From: Amycolatopsis azurea DSM 43854
GTDB lineage: Bacteria; Actinomycetota; Actinomycetes; Mycobacteriales; Pseudonocardiaceae
Direction: 5' to 3'
Assembly (NCBI RefSeq): GCF_001995215.1
Contig: NZ_MUXN01000016.1
Coordinates: forward strand, 405,724-469,723
DNA: 64,000 nt
Shown here piece after piece: positions 14,734-22,481 of this stretch. A program made the translations under genes and the position numbers. The notes below the pieces were generated by a model that worked only from the letters and a program-made list of their open reading frames with translations, was not told the origin of the DNA and made no database searches. Position 1 is the stretch's first letter; each line of letters opens with the position of its first letter.

Positions 14734-16764
14734 ATGAGTGTGGACCGACATTCTCCCGCGGTGCAGTTCGCCCGGAGAATGCTGATCAACCGCGAGGCGG
14801 GCAAGCCGTCCCGCCAGCAGCCGGTGACGCTGTTGCTCGGGCCGGTCGGTTCGGGGAAGACCACGGCATTGGAAGCGATCCGTCACGACCTCGGCTGGGG
14901 TGTCGTGCACGCCGGATTCGATTTCGGGCACGGCGGCAGAGCGGGCACGATCGACGTGCTCACAAAACTCGCCTACGGGTTGTCGGGAAAATGGCGGAAT
15001 CGGCCGAAACCGCAGTTCGTTCGATTCACCATCGCGCTGATCGCGGTTCAGGCGGAACTTTCCGGTCGAAATCGTGACGAAGACCTGGCGCAACTGAAGT
15101 CGTTGATCAGCAGTTTTCACGGAATCATCTGGACACCGGCGCTCGACAGAGCGCTCGACACACTGTCCGAAACGGCCAAGGCGACCGGTCTCGTCGAACC
15201 TCCGTACGCGGATCTGTTCCGTCAGACCTTCCCGCATCTGGTCCGGAACATCCGGCCGAGGCTCGGGAAGGCGCTGCGGTCCCTGGCCGACTTCCCCAAC
15301 GCGGAGGGAAGATCGCCGTTCGACGCGCTGCTCGAACTCAACCGGCTCGCGCACGGCAGCGCCCGTGACGCCGAGGCGGTCACCGAATGGCTGATGGCCG
15401 CGTTCCTCGGCGACGTCCGGGAGAACCATCCGCGGATGGCCAAACCGGAGGAGAAGAGCCCCTGCGCCTGCGACCTCTCGCAGCAGCGCAGGCACTGGCA
15501 CAACTGGGTGGTGGTACTCGACGACGTCGACCACGCCGGCGGGACCGAGTTCCTCGCCGACCTGGTCACCGCGCGGGAACGGTACGCCGTCCAGCATCCG
15601 AACGACCGCGACGCCCATGACGCGCTGCTGGTCATCGCGACGAGCGGGCGTTGGCACGACGACTGGGGGACGGCTTGGCTGGCACCGTGGAAACCCGCGT
15701 CCGGTGCCCCGCCCGCCGTCCGGCCGATGACGGACTGCGAGGAGGCCTCGTACGACGACTGGGCGAACCCGGGCAACGGTGTGCTCGACTCGCCCTACTA
15801 TCCCGTCCGGATCTCGCCCCAGCCGATCGGGCGGATCGCGCGCGTGCTCGATTCCGGAGTGCGGACCCCGAAGGTCACGCTCGCGCACCGGGCGACCGGT
15901 GGGCTGCCGTCGGCGGTCGCACAGCTCACGGAGCGGTTGCGGCCGAGCGAAGTGCGCGAAGGTGACCGCGATCTGCTCACCACCGATCCCCGCGGTGGGC
16001 AGGATCCCTGCTACCGCAGACTGACCGGACTCGGGCTGACCGAGCACCTCGATGGCGTCCACCTCGACGACTTCGTGACCGCGGCCCCGTTCGCGACCGC
16101 GCCCTGGCTGATCCCGGACGCCGCGCAGAGCCGGATCGACCAGCCGCACGTCGGGCGGATCCTGACCGAACTGCGCACCGCGTTGTGGGTGACGGCGAAG
16201 AACTCGGCCGGCCCGACCGAGGACCAGGCGACCCTGCACCCGTGGATCGCCGCGAACCTGGTGTCCGCGCTGGCCCGGCGCGGCGACGGGGACGGCCCGA
16301 CCTACACCGACCAGTTCAAGGCTCTGCGCGACGATCCGGACACCGCGCAGGACCCGGTGCGCCTGGCCTACTGCAACCTCGCCCTGGGAGACATCGGCGA
16401 AGTGGTCACCTTCTTCGAGCGGGAGTTCAACCGGATCCCGCACGCGGAATGGGTCGCGAAGCTCGAACTGGTCCTGAACGCGCCGGACGATCTGCCGCCC
16501 GAGCGGGACCACGCGGAGCTGTACGACGAACTGGTGAACCTGGACAACGCGCGCTGTCCCGCCGATCGTTCCGAGATCCGGAACAACGTCACCCGGCTCA
16601 TCGCGGCCGGCTGGCTGACCGCCAGTCCCTTCGCCGTCCGTGGGCAGGCTCAGCACCAGGTGATCGCGAACGCCTTCGCCGCGCTGGCCACCACTTCGCA
16701 CCAGCCCGACGTCGGCGCTCTCGTGTCGGCCAAGGAAGCCGCCCGCCGCGGCGAATTCCCCTGA
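14734..16764 (+). CDS. P-loop NTPase of unknown function
   Basis: A 676-residue predicted cytosolic protein. The Walker A motif GPVGSGKT is at residues 36-43, and a Walker B-like strand, WVVVLDDVDHAGG, is near 258-270, preceded by an odd SPCACDLSQ segment. The arrangement resembles STAND/AAA-type signalling ATPases, but no further named domain is recognisable in the C-terminal 400 residues. The start is ATG 14734; an in-frame TTG at 14722 is an alternative. The next gene, 19 bases downstream, encodes a membrane-tethered periplasmic-binding-like protein, so the two probably work together in sensing or signalling rather than in ABC transport, since no permease is present. Confidence 0.8.
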   Translation: MSVDRHSPAVQFARRMLINREAGKPSRQQPVTLLLGPVGSGKTTALEAIRHDLGWGVVHAGFDFGHGGRAGTIDVLTKLAYGLSGKWRNRPKPQFVRFTIALIAVQAELSGRNRDEDLAQLKSLISSFHGIIWTPALDRALDTLSETAKATGLVEPPYADLFRQTFPHLVRNIRPRLGKALRSLADFPNAEGRSPFDALLELNRLAHGSARDAEAVTEWLMAAFLGDVRENHPRMAKPEEKSPCACDLSQQRRHWHNWVVVLDDVDHAGGTEFLADLVTARERYAVQHPNDRDAHDALLVIATSGRWHDDWGTAWLAPWKPASGAPPAVRPMTDCEEASYDDWANPGNGVLDSPYYPVRISPQPIGRIARVLDSGVRTPKVTLAHRATGGLPSAVAQLTERLRPSEVREGDRDLLTTDPRGGQDPCYRRLTGLGLTEHLDGVHLDDFVTAAPFATAPWLIPDAAQSRIDQPHVGRILTELRTALWVTAKNSAGPTEDQATLHPWIAANLVSALARRGDGDGPTYTDQFKALRDDPDTAQDPVRLAYCNLALGDIGEVVTFFEREFNRIPHAEWVAKLELVLNAPDDLPPERDHAELYDELVNLDNARCPADRSEIRNNVTRLIAAGWLTASPFAVRGQAQHQVIANAFAALATTSHQPDVGALVSAKEAARRGEFP

Positions 16765-16783
16765 ACCTGAACGGAACCCCGTC

Positions 16784-18352
16784 ATGTCCTGGCTCGATTC
16801 GTTGAGAACACGTATGTCCGAGACCCGTGAACACGCGGAGACGGGCCCACCGGTGCGACCCCGCGGCTGGGCGCGCCGTCATCGGGCGCTGCTGATCGCG
16901 GTCGTCGTCCTGCTGGCCGGTGCCGCGCTGGTAGGACTCAGACCGTGGGAGTCCTGTGGTGCGGGGCTGCACACCGTGGGCGCCGACGAGGAGTCGGTCG
17001 GCTCGTCGTACGTCTGTGTCGGGTTGAACCTCGACTCCGGTCCGGTGCGGGACGACGATCCGCTCGATCCGCTGGAAAAGCTCATCAAGGGCCGCAACGA
17101 CACGGTGGGCGACAACTTCAAGACCATCGTGGTGCTGGAGAACCTGGCCCCCGATCCGAAAGTCGACAGCCAGCCGTTCTCGTTCGTGCGGCGTGAGGTC
17201 CAGGGTGCGATCACCGCCGCCTGGCCGAAGAAGGGGCCGCCGGGGTTCAAGCTGCTGCTGGCCAACTACGGGAGCAACGCCGACCACTGGCGGGTCGTCG
17301 CCGACGAGATCATCGCCGCGGCGGCCGCCCAGCGCATCGTGGCGGTCACCGACGTCGGCATCAGCTCGGAGAACGGCCGGGCCCTGGTGGCGGAGCTGTC
17401 CCGGCACGGCATCGCCACGATCGGCGCGACCGTCACCGCGGACAACATGAACACCGACCCGAGGGGCGCGCGGATCGAGAACTTCTTCCGCGTGGGCCCG
17501 ACCAACACCGACGAGGCCCGCGCCGCCGCCGCGTACATCGCCGAGCACGGTTTCCAGCGCGTGATGATGATCCAGGGAGTCAGCAAGGAAGACACCTACG
17601 CGACCACGCTCGCCGAGGCTTTCAAGAACTCGTCGAAGATCCCGGTCATCTTCACGAAGACCTACGACGTCAAGCCGCTCGCCGACACCTCGCGTGAGGC
17701 TTATCTGCGCGGCCTGTTCAGCAGGTGGCACAACGACATCTGCGGCGCGAGACCCGATCTGATCTACTTCGCCGGCCGTGGCCTCGATCTCGGCGCCCTC
17801 GTGGCGGCGCTGGCGGGTGACGGTGCTTGCGAAGGGCTCGATTCGGTGACCGTGATGACCGGCGACGACGCGAGCACGCTCGCCGGGAATCCTTTGGAGC
17901 TGAACAAGGACATCGGCGTCCGGATCCGCTACACGGCACTCGCCTATCCCGACCAGTGGGAGATGTTCACCGCCGATCCGGCGTATCCGACGTACAAGAA
18001 GAACCACGACAACTTCGTCGCCGAATTCACCGGCACCCACGGTTTTCCCAAGGGGGAGTTGTGGGACGGCGCCGCGATGATCGCACACGACGCCGTCGCG
18101 GCGGCGGTCGAGGCCGCGCTGCGGAACGTGTCGTCGGATCCGGTCTCGGTGGCGGACATGGTGCGCAGCATCGACTGCAACTCGCCGGTGCCCGGCGCCA
18201 CCGGGTTCGTCGCTTTCGACCAGACGACGGGGAACCAGCTCGACAAGGCTCTGCCGATCCTGTCCATCGACGCGGACGGTTCGGTGCATCCGGTCGACCT
18301 CGTGTGGTCGCGGGGGCGGCCGCTGAACACCGAGCCGGACTGCGGCCGCTGA
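16784..18352 (+). CDS. Membrane-tethered type 1 periplasmic-binding-like protein
   Basis: A 522-residue protein. A basic N-terminus (RPRGWARRHR) precedes one membrane helix at about residues 30-47 (LLIAVVVLLAGAALVGL) with no lipobox cysteine or clear cleavage site, so it is likely an anchored type II membrane protein. The remaining 470 residues fit the Leu/Ile/Val-binding fold: NYGSNADHWRVVADEI, AVTDVGISSENG, FFRVGPTNTDEARAAAAYI and a GMMIQG-like turn. It follows the P-loop NTPase gene and has no ABC permease neighbour. A sensor for an external small molecule coupled to the cytosolic NTPase is the inference. A bidirectional terminator follows. Confidence 0.82.
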   Translation: MSWLDSLRTRMSETREHAETGPPVRPRGWARRHRALLIAVVVLLAGAALVGLRPWESCGAGLHTVGADEESVGSSYVCVGLNLDSGPVRDDDPLDPLEKLIKGRNDTVGDNFKTIVVLENLAPDPKVDSQPFSFVRREVQGAITAAWPKKGPPGFKLLLANYGSNADHWRVVADEIIAAAAAQRIVAVTDVGISSENGRALVAELSRHGIATIGATVTADNMNTDPRGARIENFFRVGPTNTDEARAAAAYIAEHGFQRVMMIQGVSKEDTYATTLAEAFKNSSKIPVIFTKTYDVKPLADTSREAYLRGLFSRWHNDICGARPDLIYFAGRGLDLGALVAALAGDGACEGLDSVTVMTGDDASTLAGNPLELNKDIGVRIRYTALAYPDQWEMFTADPAYPTYKKNHDNFVAEFTGTHGFPKGELWDGAAMIAHDAVAAAVEAALRNVSSDPVSVADMVRSIDCNSPVPGATGFVAFDQTTGNQLDKALPILSIDADGSVHPVDLVWSRGRPLNTEPDCGR

Positions 18353-18361
18353 GGCTCGCCT

Positions 18362-18443
18362 GAAGTACATGAAGGCCCCCTTCCTTGCGCCAGGCGCAAG
18401 GAAGGGGGCCTTCATGTACTTCGCGAAAGGAGGATTCGCGAAG
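18362..18443. terminator. Bidirectional terminator made of two hairpins
   Basis: Arms 18362-18390 and 18394-18422 are perfect 29-base reverse complements around a CAG loop. A second hairpin (CTTCGCGAA at 18419-18427 with TTCGCGAAG at 18435-18443) abuts it. The pair lies between convergent genes ending at 18352 and 18469, where termination is needed from both sides. There are no U-tracts, as is common in actinobacteria. The GAAGG core links it to the other palindromes in the window. Confidence 0.8.
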
Positions 18444-18468
18444 TGCTGACACCGGTGGGGAACGGAAG

Positions 18469-19419
18469 TCAGCCGGTGTAACCCGCCACGATCTTCGTGT
18501 AGTCGTACTTGCCCTGCGAGATCCCCGCGCAGTTGTTGCAGTCGCGGTTCACCGCCCAGAACGACAGCCGGGCGAGATGTTTGCTCGCCGCGTAGTCGCG
18601 GATCGCGCGGAAGTCGGCGACGCTGACGGTCTCGCCCGCCACATCGGTCTTCCCGTTCATCGACGAGAGCCCGCTGCGCCGGTAGGCCGCGTCGTCGCTC
18701 AGGCCGAAGGTGGACTTCACGACGTTCTTCAGCCCGTCCACGGCGCTGCGGGTCTTGCCCGCCATGTCACCGCCGCTGGAGAAGTCGAATGGCATGACCG
18801 ACCACGCGTCGACGCCCGCGCCGAGCACCTTCGACTGGTTGATCAGCCGCTTTCCGGTCGCGTTGGGGCCGCCGACCTCGGTCGGGATGGTGATGACCAC
18901 GCGCAGACCCGGGTTCTTCTGCTTCGTGATCTTGATGGCGTTCAGGATCCGGTCCTGGACGGTGTTGTTCTCGAACTCGTCGGTGTTCTCGATGTCGAGG
19001 TCGATCGCCTTGAGTTTGTAGGCGTCGATCACCTTCTGGTACGCGCCGGCGAGTGCGGCGGGGGTGGTGCACTTCGTGCCGAGCTTCGTGCCGGACCAGC
19101 CACCGAACGACGGGATGACGTCGCCGCCCTTGGCCCGGATGTTGTTGATCATCGTGGCGTCGGAGCCGGTGAGCGAACGGCTGCCGTCCCATTTCGGGTT
19201 GCAACCGCCGTCGGAGAGGATGAACGCGAGGGTGAAGGCCTTGACCCCGGTGGCGTTCATCGCGGCGATCGGGTCCGTCTGTCCCGACCACTGGTACAGA
19301 TACGGCGAGGCGAGCACCGCGTCCGGTGCCGCCGAGGCGACGGGGGCGAGGCCGACGGCCGTGGCGAGAGCGGCGCCGACGGTGGTGGCCAGTGTTGCCC
19401 AGCGTCGTAGGGATTTCAT
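18469..19419 (-). CDS. Secreted GH18 chitinase-like glycoside hydrolase
   Basis: A 316-residue exported protein with a signal peptide of about 30 residues ending ASA. The mature part has the GH18 barrel: SFGGWSGTKLG on strand 3 and AIDLDIEN on strand 4. In the family motif DxxDxDxE the catalytic Glu144 and the preceding Asp142 and Asp140 are present, while the first Asp is Lys137. This resembles the actinobacterial chitinase-D-like subgroup and should still hydrolyse beta-1,4-GlcNAc polymers. GGAGG lies five bases before the ATG. A DasR-like operator and a TTGACA box lie upstream, indicating aminosugar-responsive control. Confidence 0.88.
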   Translation of the reverse strand: MKSLRRWATLATTVGAALATAVGLAPVASAAPDAVLASPYLYQWSGQTDPIAAMNATGVKAFTLAFILSDGGCNPKWDGSRSLTGSDATMINNIRAKGGDVIPSFGGWSGTKLGTKCTTPAALAGAYQKVIDAYKLKAIDLDIENTDEFENNTVQDRILNAIKITKQKNPGLRVVITIPTEVGGPNATGKRLINQSKVLGAGVDAWSVMPFDFSSGGDMAGKTRSAVDGLKNVVKSTFGLSDDAAYRRSGLSSMNGKTDVAGETVSVADFRAIRDYAASKHLARLSFWAVNRDCNNCAGISQGKYDYTKIVAGYTG

Positions 19420-19514
19420 AGGTCCTCCAACTGGTACGCGCGCGGTGAGGCGCGCAGGTGTGGAGCACCTCCGTCTTGACGCGGCGTATCAACCGGGAGG
19501 GTGCGCTCCCTCAC

Positions 19515-19542
19515 AGTGGACTAGACCATTGAGGACTGTCAA
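19515..19542 (-). promoter_or_regulatory. DasR-responsive element (dre) and -35 box of the GH18 gene
   Basis: Read on the minus strand, AATGGTCTAGTCCACT (19530-19515) matches the Streptomyces dre consensus ACTGGTCTAGACCACT at 14 of 16 positions. TTGACA (19542-19537) sits just upstream, so the element covers the spacer between -35 and -10, a typical repressor position. DasR is the GntR repressor released by glucosamine-6-phosphate; its control of chitinase genes is established in Streptomyces and inferred here. Confidence 0.75.
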
Positions 19543-19608
19543 GAATTCACCGGGTTTCCGGGCGGAAACGACCGACCTTAGTAGGGGGGTCATGACCCGG
19601 AAAGAGGA

Positions 19609-19637
19609 TCGACACCACCGCCGGAACCGGCTACTTT
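19609..19637 (+). promoter_or_regulatory. Leaderless promoter of the diguanylate cyclase gene
   Basis: TCGACA (19609-19614), 17 bases, TACTTT (19632-19637), then six bases to the ATG at 19644. This is the same geometry and the same -10 box as the hydratase promoter at 1821-1849. It supports ATG 19644 as the true start, since no ribosome site precedes it. Confidence 0.5.
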
Positions 19638-19643
19638 GCCGAA

Positions 19644-20912
19644 ATGGTGGGGGACTCCCTGATGGCGACCGGAAGCCGCGGCCGGAGAGACCGGCTCGCC
19701 GCGCCGCGCCGGCTGTTGGGGTCCTGGAGCCTGTGGGAACTACCCAGGCGGGGCCTGATCGGGTACCTGCTCCTCGTCGACGCCGCCGCCTTCGCCGCCA
19801 CCGCCTACCTCTTCGTGCTGCGGCCGCCCGCGCCGTCGTCACTGCTCCCGTTTTCCGCTCTGCTGGCGGGAATGATCCTCAGCTCTGAGCTTTCGCGTAC
19901 CGTCGAGCGATCCCGGGCCGACACCCGGCTCGGTGCCGGGCTGGACGCCGCCTGGATCTTCGCGGGCGCGTTGCTGGTGCCGCCCGCGCTGGCCGCCCTG
20001 CTCGTCGTCGCTTCGGCGGGGTACCGCTGGTTCCGGATCCGGCGCGGAATCCCGCACCGCCAGGTGTTCGCGGCGTCCGCGACCATGCTGTCGGCGCTGG
20101 GGGCCTCGATCATCCCGGTGCTCTTGGGTGCGCCCCCGTTCGCCGACGCGACAAGGGATTTCGAAAGTTTCGCCCTGGTTTTCGCGACCGGGCTGGTGTT
20201 CCTGTCCGTCGACGCCGCGCTTGCCGCGCCCGCGGCGGAATTCGGCGCGGAGCCGTCGGGATTCGCCTTCGACGCGGCGATGGTCGCGTTCGGATTGCTG
20301 CTCGCGTGGTCGGCGGTGGACTGGCCGCTCGTCACCGTGGTACTCGCCGGTGCGCTCGTGGTGTTGCACCGGGCCGGGACGATGCGCGCGCTGCGCGGCC
20401 ACGCGGGTACGGACACCGGAACCGGGCTGCTGACCGCGTCGTCCTGGATGGACGGTGCGCGTACCCAGTTCGACCTGATTCGCGGCCGTGGCGCCGATCT
20501 TTCGCTGGTGATGCTCGACCTCGACCATTTCGCCCGGCTCAACGATCGGCACGGCAGGCACGTCGGTGACGACGTCCTCCGCGCCGTGGCGGACACTTTG
20601 CGCGCGGAGGTCCGGGCGGCGGACCTGGTCGGCCGGTTCGGCGGCGAGGAGTTCGTCGTCCTGCTGCCCGGTACGAGCAGATTCGACGCGCACGCGATCG
20701 CCGAACGGATCCGGCTGCGGATCGCCTCGACCTTCGTCTCATTGGGTGGGACGTTCGCCGGGGCGACCGTCTCGATCGGGGTCGCGTCGCATCCCGCCGG
20801 CGGCGAGACGCTCGACAGGCTCGTCGGCGCGGCGGATCAGGCGCTGCGCGCGGCCAAGGCGGCCGGGCGCAACCGGACCGTCGTGTTCGACGCCGAGGAA
20901 TCGCTCGACTAG
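19644..20912 (+). CDS. Membrane-bound GGDEF diguanylate cyclase
   Basis: A 422-residue protein. The N-terminal half has about six to seven hydrophobic membrane segments (residues 35-250), and the C-terminal half is a GGDEF domain. The active-site motif is intact as GGEEF (residues 333-337). RAAD (324-327), five residues earlier, is the RxxD inhibitory site, so product feedback is expected. LDLDHFARLNDRHG provides the metal ligand. It makes cyclic-di-GMP at the membrane; no EAL domain is present. Starts at 19644 (leaderless) and 19662 (with GGGGGA upstream) are both possible. Its TAG stop shares CTAG with the stop of the convergent deaminase gene. Confidence 0.9.
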   Translation: MVGDSLMATGSRGRRDRLAAPRRLLGSWSLWELPRRGLIGYLLLVDAAAFAATAYLFVLRPPAPSSLLPFSALLAGMILSSELSRTVERSRADTRLGAGLDAAWIFAGALLVPPALAALLVVASAGYRWFRIRRGIPHRQVFAASATMLSALGASIIPVLLGAPPFADATRDFESFALVFATGLVFLSVDAALAAPAAEFGAEPSGFAFDAAMVAFGLLLAWSAVDWPLVTVVLAGALVVLHRAGTMRALRGHAGTDTGTGLLTASSWMDGARTQFDLIRGRGADLSLVMLDLDHFARLNDRHGRHVGDDVLRAVADTLRAEVRAADLVGRFGGEEFVVLLPGTSRFDAHAIAERIRLRIASTFVSLGGTFAGATVSIGVASHPAGGETLDRLVGAADQALRAAKAAGRNRTVVFDAEESLD

Positions 20913-21373
20913 TTCTCGGTCGGGACCCCGATGTCCTCGAACCACAGTTCCGGATGATCCCGGATGAACTCGGTCATCAGCGCGATGCACGCCGGGTCGT
21001 CGAGCAGGGTGATCTCGACGCCGTGCTCCTCGAGCCAGCCGTGCCCGCCCTCGAACGTGGCCGCCTCGCCGATGATCACCCGGCCGATGCCGAACTGGCG
21101 CACCAGCCCGCTGCAATACCAGCAAGGGGAGAGGGTGGTGACCATGATGGTGTCCCGGTAGTGCGGTCGCCTGCCCGCGTTCCGGAACGCGGAGGTCTCG
21201 GCGTGCATCGACGGGTCGCCGTCCTGGACCCGGCGGTTGTGGCCGCGGCCGAGCAGGACGCCGTCGGTGTCGAAGAGCGCGGCGCCGATCGGGACCCCGC
21301 CCTCGGCCTTGCCGAGCTCGGCCTCTTCGCGGGCGACGGACAGCAGATGAGCGGGATCGATCACCCGGATCAC
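20909..21373 (-). CDS. Cytosine deaminase-like nucleoside/base deaminase
   Basis: A 154-residue CDA-fold zinc enzyme. Zinc and proton-shuttle residues are His57-Ala-Glu59 (SMHAETSAF) and Cys84/Cys87 (SPCWYCSGL). The overall pattern, including VIIGEAATFEGGHGWLEEHG, resembles yeast-type cytosine deaminase rather than tRNA adenosine deaminase. GTG at 21373 has a GAGG site seven bases upstream; longer readings would run into the palindrome at 21399-21454. It is convergent with, and overlaps by the shared CTAG, the diguanylate cyclase gene. Pyrimidine salvage is the likely role. Confidence 0.85.
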   Translation of the reverse strand: MIRVIDPAHLLSVAREEAELGKAEGGVPIGAALFDTDGVLLGRGHNRRVQDGDPSMHAETSAFRNAGRRPHYRDTIMVTTLSPCWYCSGLVRQFGIGRVIIGEAATFEGGHGWLEEHGVEITLLDDPACIALMTEFIRDHPELWFEDIGVPTEN

Positions 21374-21398
21374 CTTACGGCCTCGTGAGCGTCGGTCG

Positions 21399-21454
21399 GG
21401 TGGGTCGTGAGTGGTAAGTGACGTTCTAACGTCACTTACCACTCACGACCCACC
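21399..21454. repeat. Perfect 27-bp-arm palindrome between divergent genes
   Basis: Arms 21399-21425 and 21428-21454 are exact reverse complements separated by two bases. Each arm contains GGTCGTGAGTGGTAAGTGACG. It lies between the starts of divergent genes, so it is not a terminator; it may be a repetitive element or affect transcription of both genes. The arm word recurs at 3157, 40747 (inverted) and 63337. Confidence 0.85.
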
Positions 21455-21521
21455 GGGCCCAATGCGGACCGGATCTGTCCTCGATCTCTGCCACACTCGT
21501 TCCCATGAAGCGAGCGAACCG

Positions 21522-22481
21522 ATGACCACGGGCACGTCGGCACGGCTGCTGAGGCTGCTCTCCCTGCTCCAGGCGCGGCGCGACTGGCCGGGCGCCGACC
21601 TGGCCGACCGGCTGCGGGTGGACGTCCGCACGGTCCGGCGTGACGTCGAGCGGCTGCGGGAGCTGGGCTACCCGGTGCACGCGACCCCCGGTGTCGCGGG
21701 CGGCTACCGGCTCGGCGCGGGGGCCGCGTTGCCGCCGCTGCTGCTGGACGACGACGAGGCCGTCGCGGTCGCCGTCGGGCTCCGCACGGCCGCGAACGGG
21801 ACGGTCTCGGGGATCGAGGAGACCTCGGTGCGCGCGCTCACGAAACTGGAGCAGGTGCTGCCCGCCCGGCTGCGGCACCGGGTGGCCGCGCTGAACACCG
21901 CGATGATCCCGCTCGGCGGCGCCGGTCCGATCATCGACGCGGAGGCGCTGACGGTCATCGCGTCCGCGTGCCGCGACCATCAGCGGCTCCGGTTCGGCTA
22001 CCGCGGCTACAACGGCGACGTCAGCGAGCGCCGCGTCGAGCCGCTGCGCATGGTGCACACCGGGCGCCGCTGGTATCTCGTCGCGTTCGACCTCGACCGC
22101 GACGACTGGCGGACCTTCCGCGTGGACCGGATCGACGGCGTCCCGGACACCAGTTTCCGCTTCACGCCGAGGGAACCGCCCGCCGAGGACCTCGCGGCCT
22201 ACGTCTCGCGCGGGATCTCGTCGTCGCCGTATCCGCATCAGATGGTGCTGCGGGTGAACGCCTCGGCGGACGCGCTCGCCGAGTGGGTGCCGGCGACCGT
22301 CGGGACGATCGAGGCCATCGACGAGCGCACCAGCCGGGTCCGCGTCGGATCCAACAACCTTTCCACGGTGCCGTACTACTTCGCCCAATGGGACGTCGAC
22401 TTCGTCGTCGAGGAAGCGCCGGACGAGGTCAAGGAGCGGCTACGGCTGGTCGCCGACCGCTTCACGCGCGCGGTCGAATGA
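21522..22481 (+). CDS. YafY-type WYL-domain transcriptional regulator
   Basis: A 319-residue regulator. An N-terminal DeoR-like winged helix (SARLLRLLSLLQARRDWPG, then LRVDVRTVRRDVERLRELGY) is followed by the WYL domain at about residues 145-225, where VHTGRRWYLVAFDLDRDDW contains the eponymous residues, and by a C-terminal WCX segment. WYL domains bind nucleic acid or nucleotide ligands. The ATG at 21522 begins the helical domain; in-frame upstream codons belong to the palindrome. The gene overlaps the convergent MFS gene by 42 bases at the 3' end. Confidence 0.88.
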   Translation: MTTGTSARLLRLLSLLQARRDWPGADLADRLRVDVRTVRRDVERLRELGYPVHATPGVAGGYRLGAGAALPPLLLDDDEAVAVAVGLRTAANGTVSGIEETSVRALTKLEQVLPARLRHRVAALNTAMIPLGGAGPIIDAEALTVIASACRDHQRLRFGYRGYNGDVSERRVEPLRMVHTGRRWYLVAFDLDRDDWRTFRVDRIDGVPDTSFRFTPREPPAEDLAAYVSRGISSSPYPHQMVLRVNASADALAEWVPATVGTIEAIDERTSRVRVGSNNLSTVPYYFAQWDVDFVVEEAPDEVKERLRLVADRFTRAVE

